Positions 1-9,967 of a stretch of 64,000 bases of DNA are shown here, one piece after another (position 1 is the stretch's first letter; each line of letters opens with the position of its first letter). The position numbers were made by a program, and so were the translations under genes. The notes below the pieces were generated by a model that did not search any database, was not told the origin of the DNA, and saw only the letters and a program-made list of their open reading frames with translations. The DNA comes from Corynespora cassiicola (taxonomy: Eukaryota; Ascomycota; Dothideomycetes; Pleosporales; Corynesporascaceae), in contig JAEUWY010000016.1 in NCBI GenBank assembly GCA_022059125.1, positions 992,001 through 1,056,000 of the forward strand. The letters run 5' to 3'.

Positions 1-627
1 GTGCAATGCACTGCGGAGCCGCTGATGCGGCAGATGCGAGGGCCTGGACGTACAGCTGGCATGCAGGGTTGCGGGGGAACGCTGTGGAGATTGCTCGGGG
101 CTGGGTAGGTCCGTTTAGGAGTTGGGTCACGATAGGGCCGTTTAAGGGGATGGGTGTAGGCGATTGGTGCAGGGTCGTGGTGTTGGTCAGCTGTTTTGTA
201 TGCTGGCGTGGAGTCACCTTCACAATGCTGGAAAAGAGTGAATCTAGCGGGAGATAGGGAATTTGGGTCGTGAAGGTGAATGTGTGTAGTGATAGATGTA
301 GTTGTTAGTCAATGGGCTTGTGGGATTCACCTGACATTGGACAGGATGGGAATTCTCAAGTATAATTTTTATAGAAGAAACCATTCCGGCTATTTTAGTT
401 CCCTCGCTCCTCTCAAACGCCTGCTGCTAATGTGCAGTCCTACAGCCTACGGACCCTATGATACAAGACTATGAAGAGTGTAAAGGTCCCTTCTTCTGCA
501 CTGCCACGTGCACGAGCGGTGGGTTGGTTTGCAGGGACGCCGCATATCGTCCCCTAGATGACACGCGGTGCGCTCACCAAATCGACGTGTAGTTCGACTT
601 CAATGATTGTTAAACTAGACGTGCCCT
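1..627. other. Left-end spacer, no gene seen
   Basis: Short open frames occur here, but none has splice signals or a composition that convinces. The stretch lies downstream of the minus-strand OST3/OST6 gene and probably holds its 3' UTR and terminator. Confidence 0.5.
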
Positions 628-1769
628 CTAGAATGGAGGGAGCCAGAACTGGTAGCCACCGTTCTTAGTGCGGAATACGCTCAACAGAAAGCTGTACATG
701 CAGAGGAGAACGCCGCTCCACAGGAAGACAGCAAACTGCTGGGCGCGAGAGTCTGCAATGCGGGGAACCTTGAGAGCAAGGGAAATGGTAGCGAAAGAGA
801 GGACACCGTCTGGTGACACTGTTAGCCTTTGCACTGCTACGTCTGTGAAATGCACTTACAGATGGCCGCAACAATCTGCGATTCCAAACCAAACTGGTTG
901 CTAAAACCACCAGCAAAGTAGTTGATGCCTCCCTTTCCGTCTCCTGCTACGTAGGGAGTCTTCCTGATGTGGTTGAACATGTGTCCGCTGGTGAACAACA
1001 GGACAGCAATCAAGCTGAGAGCAGCCCACAGGTTGCGGTTCTGCAGGATCGGGACGACATAGGGTGCGGCGACAGCAAGGAAAGTGACAACACCCAACAC
1101 AGCGGTCGTGACTGAGATAATCTTGACCCAGTTGATTGGTCGCTGGACGGCGGGCTTAGGGACATCGGCGGGGAGCTGGCGAGAGATCCAGGCATGCATT
1201 TGCTCGGCAGACAGAGGGCTTTGACATGTTAGCTTTGTGGTTGCAGTATATTCTTATACACGTACCCGCCGGTGAAATCGAATCGAACGGGCTGAGCATC
1301 AATCTTCGCATGCGGGCCAACGGTGGGGTGGAAGAATAGCAGAACGGGAGCGGTTTGGAGCATCATCTATCAGCACAGATTAGCACAGGCCTCTACAAAT
1401 CACAGTGGAGCTTCTCCGTACCGACTGGAAGGTATTTTTTCCATCCACAAAGTCCAAGGTGCTGAAGAGCAACCGACTCTCGGCCTGCTTATCACCCTTG
1501 GTCCAGCTCTTGCCCAGCAAATCCCATTCTGGCTGGAACTCGCGGCAGAGAACACAGCCGAATCGCGTTTCCAACGCGGTAAGCAGCACAGCGACCGAGT
1601 AGTCCCTCGGCGCCTTTGTCAATTGCGCATACGAAGCATCATCGAGCTTCACTGAGCCGGCGGACAGCGATTGGGCGCGGAAGTCATTGAATCGGTCGCC
1701 GGAGGACTTTTTGGCGGCCAAGGCCGCAAAGGGCAAGAGAGATGCCGTTAGAAGCTGGAACCACCGCAT
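628..1769 (-). CDS. ost3: Oligosaccharyltransferase subunit OST3/OST6 (TUSC3/MAGT1 family)
   Basis: Four exons, 1769-1422, 1366-1266, 1218-860 and 818-628, join in frame to about 332 residues. A signal peptide (residues 1-19) leads into a lumenal thioredoxin-like domain with a CxxC redox motif (C72-V-L-C75). The second exon gives the family-typical LQTAPVLLFFHPT stretch and an RFDF motif. The C-terminal half holds four predicted membrane helices. Length and order match OST3/OST6, the subunit of the ER oligosaccharyltransferase that makes transient mixed disulfides with substrates so that nearby asparagines can be glycosylated. The sequence alone does not separate the OST3 from the OST6 paralogue; filamentous ascomycetes usually have one. 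It is divergent from the coiled-coil gene at 1998, with only 228 bases between the start codons, so the two probably share a promoter region. Confidence 0.93.
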
Positions 1770-1997
1770 TGTTCGTGTACAAGTTGACCGTGGGGAGATT
1801 CGGAGCTATGCTAGATGCCCCAGCTTGATGATGCGTGGCCTTCGAGACGGCTGACTAAGCCCGCCAAGCGGACGCCGTCCGGGGCCGGGGCACGGCGCGC
1901 CGATTGTTTGTGTTTACGAACGCGAACCGTTGCCCCTCAAGGACCTCCTCCCCCAACCCCAATCTTTCACTGCATCATTCACACAACGGGCTTAAAA

Positions 1998-4169
1998 ATG
2001 ACCGTCGCCATGGAGGCCGACACCGACTATGAAGTCAAAGACGTAAGTTGCCATGCACAATCCGCCAAGTGATCAACCAATAACACCCGCCGATCAGCTC
2101 AAACACTCGCTGCGCACTGCGAGCCTGGAACTCAGCCTGGAGAAGAGCAGGCACTCTGTTGAGCTGGTTGCCAAAGACGAGGAACTTCGGAAACTGCGCG
2201 TGAGCCAGTGCCTGCTGCAGGACGATAACAGCGATCTGCACGAGCAGCTGGAAGAAGAGCAGGCGCGGTCGGACGGCTTGGAAGAGGCCCTGGACGAGGC
2301 ATTAGCCCAGGTGGAGCAACTCAAGGCAGAAGGCGAGCTGGCACAGAATCAGATCCGGACGCAGGCTCGAGAGATTGCGAATCTCAAGGTAAGCGCATGC
2401 ATGCAGGCAGTACTGTCTCGGTAAGCTAACTGATCCGGTAGGCCGAGCTCACAGCCATGGAAAACGTCACTTCCGACTCCAACAAGATTCTCTCCGAGAA
2501 GCTTGCCCTCACGCGCGAGATCTCGTCCCTACGACCCGAAGTCGAGCATCTACGCGCCCAAGTCGAGTCAAACCAGGGTCTTCTCTCCGAGAAGTTATCA
2601 TTACAACGCCAGCTATCCACCCTCCAAGTAGAACTCGAGAACGAGAAGCGCAGCTCGGCTCGCGCCTTGGCCAAGCAAGGAAAGAAGATGGAACAGGACG
2701 AGGAAATGCGGGCTGAGATGGAAGAGCTTCGCAATGAGCTCACTCAGGAGAAGAAGGAACGGCTCAGGGTTGAGGCTTCTCTCGCAAAGGCTGAAAAGTC
2801 TACCGAGAAGGTCCAAGCCGATCTTGAGTCCCAACAGCAGGTTACCGAGCGTCTGCAAGCTAAGCTGGAAAAGGCCTCTAAGAAAGACGCCGAAAAAGCC
2901 AGCAAGAAGGAAGAAGCACACGACGCAGAACTGGAGGAGTTTCGTCAAGCATTGGAAGCGGAAAAGAGCGCCCGTCTCAAGGCTGAAAAGGCCAGCAAGA
3001 AGGGCAATGAGCGTGATGCTGAGATTGAAGAGCTCCGAGAGGAGCTTGAACAGGAAAAGCGCGCACGTCAAAAGGCAGAGAAAGCGAGCAAGAAGGGCAC
3101 AGAACAGAAGAATTCACAGGCCGAGGAGATCCAGAATGAATTGGAAGAGGAAAAGCGCGAGCGTAAGAAGCTCGAGAAAGAATACACCAAATCACTGGCC
3201 GAGCTGCAAAACAAAAACTCTGTTCTCGACGATAAACTCATCGCTTTCCGTGAAAAGCTCAGGACTACCAAGGAGAAGCTCAAGGAGAAGGAGGCCGAAT
3301 TGGAGAGGGCTGAGAGGGCGCAGACGGCACCCCCAGCGAAGGCAGCAGCAGAGTCGAAGAAGCCGGCAAAAGCTGGTCGGAAGCGTATGGCTGCCTCCGT
3401 TGAGCCCGAAACCAACCTCGGAACGCCTGGAGACGGATTTCCTGCAAAGAAAACCAAGCGTGGTACATCTGTCTCTGCGGTTGGTGATACTTCGACCTTT
3501 TCCCTTACTCCTTTCCTGAACCGCACCGGAAGCGTGGCGCCTGGCAGTCCCATTGCTGAGGAGGAAGAGGAAGAGGAAGCCCCTGCTGCCGAATCTACAC
3601 CCACTGCTCCGCCTAAGAAGACGAAGAAGATTGCTGAACCCAAAGCTAAGCCGCTCGCTCCTTCTGCCTCAAACAAGGCCAACGCGAAACCCAAATCGCG
3701 CAAGAAGGCGGCTACGTCAAACCTCGAAATGGTCACCGAGGAAGCTTCGGAGATTTCGTCATCGAAGGACACTTCGGAGAATGCGCCCACCACCGTTCCT
3801 CTCAAAGACGCCGACGACGGCCCGTCCAAGGACAAGACCCTCGTCCCAAAAATCAAGCCTCGCAAATCACTCATGTCCTTTGCCACCTTCACCGAAGAGC
3901 CTGCGGCAGAGAAGAAAAAGAAGCGAAAGCTCGGTACGGGTCCCAATGGAGGGCTGGGGAAAACTCTGTTCGATGACGCGGATGAGGAAGCTCTGCCGGC
4001 CAAACCCGTGGCTAACAAGGGCCTTTTCGCTGCGAGGGCCCTGGGAAAGAGCGTGCTCGGCAAGGGTACGCAACGTCCCATCAGCGGTGGCTATAATATG
4101 ATGTCAGAGGAGAACTTTAGCTTTAGCCCCTTGAAGAAGGATCGGAGGGGTGCGAGTATACTGAAGTGA
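1998..4169 (+). CDS. Long coiled-coil protein with basic, low-complexity C-terminus
   Basis: Three exons (1998-2042, 2098-2388, 2442-4169) give about 687 residues. The start was chosen because the short first exon ends at a clean GTAAGT and joins the second exon in phase. Residues from about 20 to 400 are almost continuous heptad coiled coil rich in Glu, Lys, Leu and Arg, with repeated EKASKK blocks near the middle. The remainder is disordered, rich in Ala, Pro and Lys, with several KKTKK-type basic clusters that could be nuclear localisation signals. The last 30 residues (around PISGGYNMM and FSFSPLKK) look less degenerate and may be a conserved tail. I do not recognise the family. A structural, spindle or chromosome-associated role is possible but is only inferred from the architecture. 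Confidence 0.8.
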
Positions 4170-5267
4170 TGGTCTGGCACCTTGGGCCCTGGATGCTGTC
4201 CGTTTTCGTCATTGATGGGCTAATATACATGCTGCATTTCTTGCTATGGGTTCGGGGTTATCATAAGGGTTGGCGTTTGCATTTCTCGGCGCTTTGCGGG
4301 TGTCGGTTGTCGAACTGTATTGCTTTGTAGAAATTCATTGGCTTTACCAGCATTCTGATTGAGGTTTGTGGGGTGTCGGCTTTGGTAATCAACAGCCACC
4401 GCATGAAATTGGCTGTGAGACTGTTGCAGCGCAGATTATGGTTGTATTGCTGATGCATGGATTTATTTGAGCTCTTGAGCTCCACTAGTCCCTGTGCGAT
4501 GTTAACTCGTCTTGAATACAAGGGGTTCTGCTGGCGTGGAGTGTTGTATAGGTTGTTGGTAGAGTCACACTTGGACTTGATGATAAGCTGCATTGGCTGT
4601 ACAGGCGATTCTAGTTTGGCATTTGAATATCCTATCCTAATATGAAGCATTGTGCTTCTTTCGCAGATGATTTGAGTCTGATTGCATTCATGGCGCTGGC
4701 ATCACAACAGCGGTACCCGATATATGTGAAATGCTACACGCTATCCTTAATCTCATTGACAAAAATAGGACTATAAACTATTCATTGCTCTGCTTGGTGG
4801 AAAACAAAAGTGTACTATTTGTATCTCAGCCTTTATGAAAGGTTCAAAACATAATGGTTGGCTCCAAGAACCCCTCGATACCTAATAAAGAACACAAACA
4901 TCGTCTGATGTAACGCAAAGTAAGTTTGTATTTCTTTTGTACTAGTGTACAAATGTAAGCGATGTAGCACCTTTGTAACAGGATATGTACAATTTGTATA
5001 GGTTCACTGGAGTTTTCTAGAGCCACGAGGGTTGGTCTCCTTTTGGAATGGAGAAAATCCCCCCCATGATATATCATATGTGATTTCAGCCTACTCTGCC
5101 TCCTTCTTTACAGCTTACTTCTTTCGCAATTTTTTACTCTTGCCTTGTGGACATAAACAGAAACCTTGAGTTGTATTGGATACGCAGCCTTGTCGACATC
5201 GGAGTACCCTTAATAACTAGCCCAAGGACTTCAAACGGCACTGTCATCTCTACTTGTAAACATTCAC
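4170..5267. other. AT-richer spacer, no gene seen
   Basis: About 1.1 kb between the coiled-coil gene and the membrane protein. Only short unconvincing open frames are present. The base composition turns AT-richer here, which marks the start of the accessory stretch. Confidence 0.5.
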
Positions 5268-6695
5268 ATGTATTCCGAATCTGATTCCGGCATATTCTCG
5301 ATATCCCAGGTCTCTGAGCAATGGGCGAACCCTAGAGGTATTCTTTCAGTACTATTCGTCCTTGGCGGCGATCTGGTTCAAAAAGCGCTAGCACAAACCA
5401 CTGGAGGTCTTCTGACGCCAGTATGCTTTTCTTTCGGTTGGGTCTTGTACTCTCTGATGGCACTTGTGGGTCTACTAGAGGATGGTCGCCTCTTACCTGT
5501 GCCTGACTTTGCTGCCAAAGTTATCAACTTAGGAAGCGGGTATGTGAGAGAAAACCGGAATTGGGTGATTGGCCGAATTCTAAGGGACGACGAGATTGCG
5601 CTGTCCACAGATCATTCCACCAAGGACAAAGCTACTTGTATTGCGGTTTACGCGGCATTACCTGATGATGATCACTCTCCGATCACTGATAATGGAGTAA
5701 TTGGCTATATCGGTTTCTTGGTCATAGTGGCTCAATTCACCATCGCCGGTCTTCCTATCCTGAGATATAATGATTGGGGAGTTATTCTCATTACCGGTTT
5801 TGGGGCTTTTCTTGTTCAGACTGTCAGCGCCCTTCCTCAATGTTGTGTCGAGAAGCTTCCGTTGAAGCGTAGGGTTACGAAATATATTGCCATAGCCTCC
5901 GGAAATGGGCCATGGCATGTTATGATTATCATGGGTAGCGGTAACTCTATTGATCTCGAGCAACTTGCTTCGCCTATATTCCCTAGGTCTTCTCGGGCCT
6001 GGGAAAAGATCAGATTCTTCTCATACCTGAAAAAGGATATCAGTGATCCGCAATCAATTTCTAAAGAATATCGTGGGGATCTGGCTTGGACTAATCACGG
6101 AATACCAGTTGGTTATTGGATAACTCTATTGGCCCTTTCCGCTCAAACAATCGCCTGGCTTACACTATTGATTAGCGTAGCTGGGATAAAAACGCATACT
6201 TGGTATTTTCTATCAGTCGGCTTGCTCGGTATGTTCCAGAATGCACTTATTGCTGAAATAAGTCGAGATCCCCGAAAGCGCCATTTACCACTCACAAAAA
6301 TTGATTTTATCACCACAACGAAGGTCATGGGTGGACTTATGGACTTGGAGGTTACATTCACTGGCTTTGGCCGCTCCCTTATCGGTGAATTTTTCCCAGG
6401 AGAACTGAAAAGAAAAGAAAAGCAATGGTGGGAGGGTAATAGATCTGAATATGATGAGGATCGTAAGAAAGGCGACGAGAATGGAAGATCACGAGGAACT
6501 CCTCGGTCTGAAATGCCAAAATATGCCAATCCAAGCGATTTGACCCTTGAGAAAAGCACAAGCAAAAAGAAGAAGCGATATTCGACAGTACAATCGCATC
6601 GGACACGCACGCCTTTGGTGCTGCTAAATCTAAGAATTCAGATACAGTTTTGGGTTCGCCTACTGCGGAGGATAGAATGCCATCCTCACATGTAG
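5268..6695 (+). CDS. Fungal multispanning membrane protein of unknown function
   Basis: One uninterrupted frame of 475 residues. It starts MYSESDSGIFSIS and has about six to eight hydrophobic segments: near 25-45, 50-70, 145-165, 170-195, 280-300 and 305-325. A central motif, GNGPWHVMIIMG followed by IDLE, resembles what I recall of a family of uncharacterised membrane proteins in filamentous ascomycetes, but no function is known to me. After residue 380 the protein becomes charged and cytosolic. The final residues after the lysine run at about 6558 are strongly basic and look out of frame. The +2 frame from there (about 6545-6766) encodes a more natural acidic tail ending at TGA 6764-6766. 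A small indel in the A/G-rich run, or a missed tiny intron, would explain this. Confidence 0.75.
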   Translation: MYSESDSGIFSISQVSEQWANPRGILSVLFVLGGDLVQKALAQTTGGLLTPVCFSFGWVLYSLMALVGLLEDGRLLPVPDFAAKVINLGSGYVRENRNWVIGRILRDDEIALSTDHSTKDKATCIAVYAALPDDDHSPITDNGVIGYIGFLVIVAQFTIAGLPILRYNDWGVILITGFGAFLVQTVSALPQCCVEKLPLKRRVTKYIAIASGNGPWHVMIIMGSGNSIDLEQLASPIFPRSSRAWEKIRFFSYLKKDISDPQSISKEYRGDLAWTNHGIPVGYWITLLALSAQTIAWLTLLISVAGIKTHTWYFLSVGLLGMFQNALIAEISRDPRKRHLPLTKIDFITTTKVMGGLMDLEVTFTGFGRSLIGEFFPGELKRKEKQWWEGNRSEYDEDRKKGDENGRSRGTPRSEMPKYANPSDLTLEKSTSKKKKRYSTVQSHRTRTPLVLLNLRIQIQFWVRLLRRIECHPHM

Positions 6696-7117
6696 CAATC
6701 GTGGTATGTAAGGACAAAGTTGATCAAGTAGCCTTGGAGGAGAAACAACTGGGTATTGATAAATGAACTATCAGTACTTAGCTAATATGCTTAGAACAGA
6801 TACATTGTCTGTGGAAAAAATAGTTAGTAAAGCACAGGGAAGTCGAATATGGGTGCCAAAAACGTGAGAGTAGCTACACCTGCCATGTCTAGGGTAGTGC
6901 CTGTTTTATTAAAGTCACACTTACAAGTCATTTGTGGAATATATCACCTCGAGAAACTGCTTTGGCAAAATAATGTGCCGATACCGGTGTACAGAACTAA
7001 TTTTCAAGCATCTTCACAGTTACAAAAATTTGGCAATACGGTGTTGCTACTATGCAAGTCTGTAGCAATTCTATGCACAATCAGATCTACGAGACTTAGA
7101 TTGAGTCATATCCCGAC
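6696..7117. other. Spacer between convergent genes
   Basis: This lies between the membrane protein and the convergent dehydrogenase. The only long open frame overlaps the dehydrogenase antisense and is treated as a shadow. Both 3' UTRs probably lie here, and the possible alternative C-terminus of the membrane protein ends at 6766. Confidence 0.45.
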
Positions 7118-8026
7118 TCAGAACACCATCCTAAGCTTGAGTTTATCGTCTCTAACAATCTCCTCTTTTTTCTCTATGAATTCCTTCATGTCCCACGGAC
7201 AGCTCACATATCTCCCACCCAGCCACTCTCTACGCTCCGCAGCCAGCCACGCAATCGTATCCCCAGCAATATCGGAGCGATGAGGCAACCTGTTTCGCAT
7301 TTCCTCCGGCGCCGTCTCAGTTATTTTTGTCTTGATCGCTCCAGGGTTGATGCAAAATGCCAACAGCCCCTGATCCGCATATTCCAACTGTAACGTCTCT
7401 GTCCATCTTAAAATCGCAAGCTTAGAGCTTCGATAGCTTCCACTTTCAGGTCGAGCACTCAAAGCACCCGAAGAGGATACATTAATCATGGTGCATAAAC
7501 CGCTGTTGCTAGCACGCGTCGACAGCAGCATAGGTAGAAATGCATGCGCCATATTAAACAGTCCGCGTACATTGACTTCATACGTGCGCCAGTAAACATC
7601 CGGATCTGAATCGAGGAAGGGCTTGTATGGCTCCATATGGGCAGCGTTGTTCACGAGGACGTCTAGACGCCCGCCAAAGCCCTGCGATACGGTGTCGCGC
7701 ATTGATTGGATGTTGTCGGAGCTTGCGATATCGACTTTGCAGCAGAGCACCTTTAGCTCTGGGCGTCCGGCTTGCGTTGCGTACGACTTGAGTTTCGTGG
7801 CAAGCTCATCTGATACACCGTGAAGATCGGCTAAGGCTATCGCAGATGCGCCGGCACGAGCGAAGGCTGTAGCTGTTGCATAGCCAACACCGTCCTCATA
7901 TGCTGCACCCGTGATGAGTACATTCTTGCCAGATAAATCCAGCCTCAGTGGGGATATGTAATCGTAAGTCGTGGCGTGTTGGGTGGCTGTAAAGAGGCCG
8001 CCAGAAGCGGCTATTTTGGCGGACAT
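7118..8026 (-). CDS. Short-chain dehydrogenase/reductase (SDR)
   Basis: A single exon of 302 residues, a normal length for a classical SDR plus a 30-residue N-terminal extension. The Rossmann nucleotide site reads TGAAYEDGVG (residues 39-48), a variant of TGxxxGxG. The family NNA motif is NNAA at 126-129. The active site has serines in NVSSSG (182-187) and Tyr198/Lys202 in YRSSK. PGAIKT follows as the usual cofactor-binding PG motif. The protein should be a soluble NAD(P)(H)-dependent oxidoreductase; the substrate cannot be read from the sequence. It sits among accessory and decayed genes, so a specialised-metabolism or detoxification role is more likely than housekeeping. Confidence 0.9.
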   Translation of the reverse strand: MSAKIAASGGLFTATQHATTYDYISPLRLDLSGKNVLITGAAYEDGVGYATATAFARAGASAIALADLHGVSDELATKLKSYATQAGRPELKVLCCKVDIASSDNIQSMRDTVSQGFGGRLDVLVNNAAHMEPYKPFLDSDPDVYWRTYEVNVRGLFNMAHAFLPMLLSTRASNSGLCTMINVSSSGALSARPESGSYRSSKLAILRWTETLQLEYADQGLLAFCINPGAIKTKITETAPEEMRNRLPHRSDIAGDTIAWLAAERREWLGGRYVSCPWDMKEFIEKKEEIVRDDKLKLRMVF

Positions 8027-8224
8027 TGATAAATCTGTTACAAGGAGAAAGCCCTTAAGTTTTGATGTTTAAATGATAAAGATGCGAGAATAACCCAGTG
8101 TTGGGGTTGATTGAGCACGCTGTGCGTTGTTCCGTGGCGATAACGATAAACTAGCAAGATGTGCGGAGTCACGGCACAATTTGATTACTATTCATGAGTT
8201 TGATCAACTATCCATGGATCAGAT

Positions 8225-9085
8225 TTATCCACTGGTTAGAGGCTTACGAGCGCATCGATCATAAACCGGCTTTAACCGCTCAAAAGCTATGTCCTTGGGA
8301 TCTTCCCTCACGTTTGAAGGCTCAGGATATAGCTCCCCCAGGGCCTGGAGGGCCTGCCAGGTCCTCTTGGTTTCCCCCTCGCCGAATGAAGCGATATAAA
8401 TTGACACCAAGATAAGTAAGACGATCCTTTTGTGCCCTTCCCTGCAGCATTTCTCAGATACCCCGCGACCCTCATATCCTATTCCATCTCCTTCATCCCT
8501 TTCAGCAACAAGTTATGTTTCTCCGAAGTCAACGGCTCTATTTCCAAAGCCCGACTCAATATCGACAGCGGAGCTTCTTCACTAAACCATTCAAGCGCCT
8601 CAGCACGATCAAACATTTGGTCCTTAAATCGAAAAACTAGCTTCCGTGCCAGAGCCGTGTCTTCCACTCGGGATATCGTATCCGCAGGAGCAACTCCACA
8701 TCCGAGCCCACGCCACACTCATTAGTGCCGGATCCAGCACGGTGACAGTGGCGGCGTTGCTGTACACTCAGGGTAGAATATCCAGGGCCTTTTTGGCATG
8801 ATTGTAGAGGGGAATGCACATGGTGCCGATGTAGAAGGGGATTGGCTCCCTGGGGGTGCTGAGGTAGGAGGCGTGGTCTTGGAGGCGGACGAGTTGGCAG
8901 GTTGGCAGGTTGGCAGGTTGGCAGGTTGGGAGGGAGTTGGAAATTGTGCTCCCTAGACCTGAGCTACGGACATGGGAGAAAGCTATGAATGGGATGGAAG
9001 GGGGTGAGTAGGTATCTCTTAGCTCTTTAATGCGGAGCTTGCATTCATTGTTAGGCGCTATGCTGAATGTTATTAACGGAACCAC
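8225..9085 (-). pseudogene. Decayed heterokaryon-incompatibility (HET) domain gene
   Basis: On the minus strand 9085-8768 encodes recognisable HET pieces: FIAFSHVRSSGLGS (family consensus SHVW), then NSLP..TCQLVRLQ, then PFYIGTMCIPL. The frame meets TGA at 8770-8768 but continues in the same frame as VYSNAATVTVLDPALM, a normal HET continuation. After that the homology jumps frame: EWKTRLW appears near 8660-8640 and LARKLVFRFKD in another frame (from about 8660), with the expected TLQEG segment between them missing. Further pieces run down to about 8225. The conserved tryptophan of SHVW is replaced by arginine. The N-terminal part is not found upstream. HET proteins trigger cell death after fusion of unlike hyphae; this copy is almost certainly non-functional. 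Confidence 0.8.
8890..8929. repeat. 8-bp tandem repeat GTTGGCAG inside the HET pseudogene
   Basis: Four to five head-to-tail copies of GTTGGCAG. Relative to the usual NSLPxCQL motif of HET proteins, three extra units add 24 bases, that is eight codons (TCQPANLP), so the frame is kept. Confidence 0.85.
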
Positions 9086-9271
9086 GCCTTCATCGGCAAT
9101 GTCTGGGATATTAGCTGTATTTCTTTATGAGATATTGTTATCGTTGCAAAGACAAGTTGAAGTTATATGAACAGCGTTTTTCCCCCCCTCAGAGGGTGAA
9201 AAGTTGCATTCTTTGCACTTCATGTTGGGGCAACCGTCCAATCTGAGAGTGCAACGGAGTAAGTATCGAAT

Positions 9272-9967
9272 TTACAAATCGGCATCGATACGATTATTTG
9301 GAGGACTAATTGAGCCTGCTCTTTTAAGTAGTGAATCAAAAATGCCTTGATTAAAATGATCATTATGTGTCTTTGAAAGTTCATGTGGGCTATCTTTAGA
9401 GAAGATATAACCATGGAATGAGAGGAGTGATTCCACTAGAATCGGAATAGAAAGCAGTATAGTATGTAATCCATTTAATTCTTCGGCAGAACTTGTATTT
9501 TTGACATGTTGCTGGCCTACTAGGTCCGCAAGTATCATCCTCATTGCGTCCCTGCGGACCTTTGATGAAGATCTTTCGGTAGCTTCAAGAGCAATGTCTT
9601 TGCGCAGTGACAAAAGAATTTGGCGTTCCTTCACAGCATTGAACACAGCCGTATTTAAAATTTTGGTTCCGTCTTCTGCATTCATGGCGAAGAATTCAAA
9701 GCTGGGACCTTTTTGCAAGCTATTCGTCGCCAACCTAACGCCAAGAGCCACCACGAGGAGACCAAACCAGAGCCATCCTTGGGGCAACGACGGGAGTTTT
9801 TGAGGCAATATTCCCTCTTGCTGATAATCAGAATCAAAAACTGTGTTCCATCTTGAACTATAAGTTCCGGAAGCTAGACCGCCGTACATTTGGAATGAGG
9901 CACAGATATATGGAATTTTGATTTCAGACCGAGTCAGATTGAACAAGGTACCTTTGATAGCATCCAT
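9272..9967 (-). CDS. Orphan single-span protein
   Basis: One frame of 231 residues starting MDAIKGTLFNLTRSE. It has one clear hydrophobic segment at about residues 64-80 (WLWFGLLVVALGV), preceded by a Pro-rich short stretch and followed by a mostly helical, charged C-terminal domain. I recognise no family. The N-terminal segment before the helix carries no signal peptide, so the topology is uncertain. The neighbours are a HET pseudogene and a large spacer, and base composition is AT-rich. It may be a lineage-specific gene or the remnant of a longer one; an upstream exon cannot be excluded. Confidence 0.5.
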   Translation of the reverse strand: MDAIKGTLFNLTRSEIKIPYICASFQMYGGLASGTYSSRWNTVFDSDYQQEGILPQKLPSLPQGWLWFGLLVVALGVRLATNSLQKGPSFEFFAMNAEDGTKILNTAVFNAVKERQILLSLRKDIALEATERSSSKVRRDAMRMILADLVGQQHVKNTSSAEELNGLHTILLSIPILVESLLSFHGYIFSKDSPHELSKTHNDHFNQGIFDSLLKRAGSISPPNNRIDADL

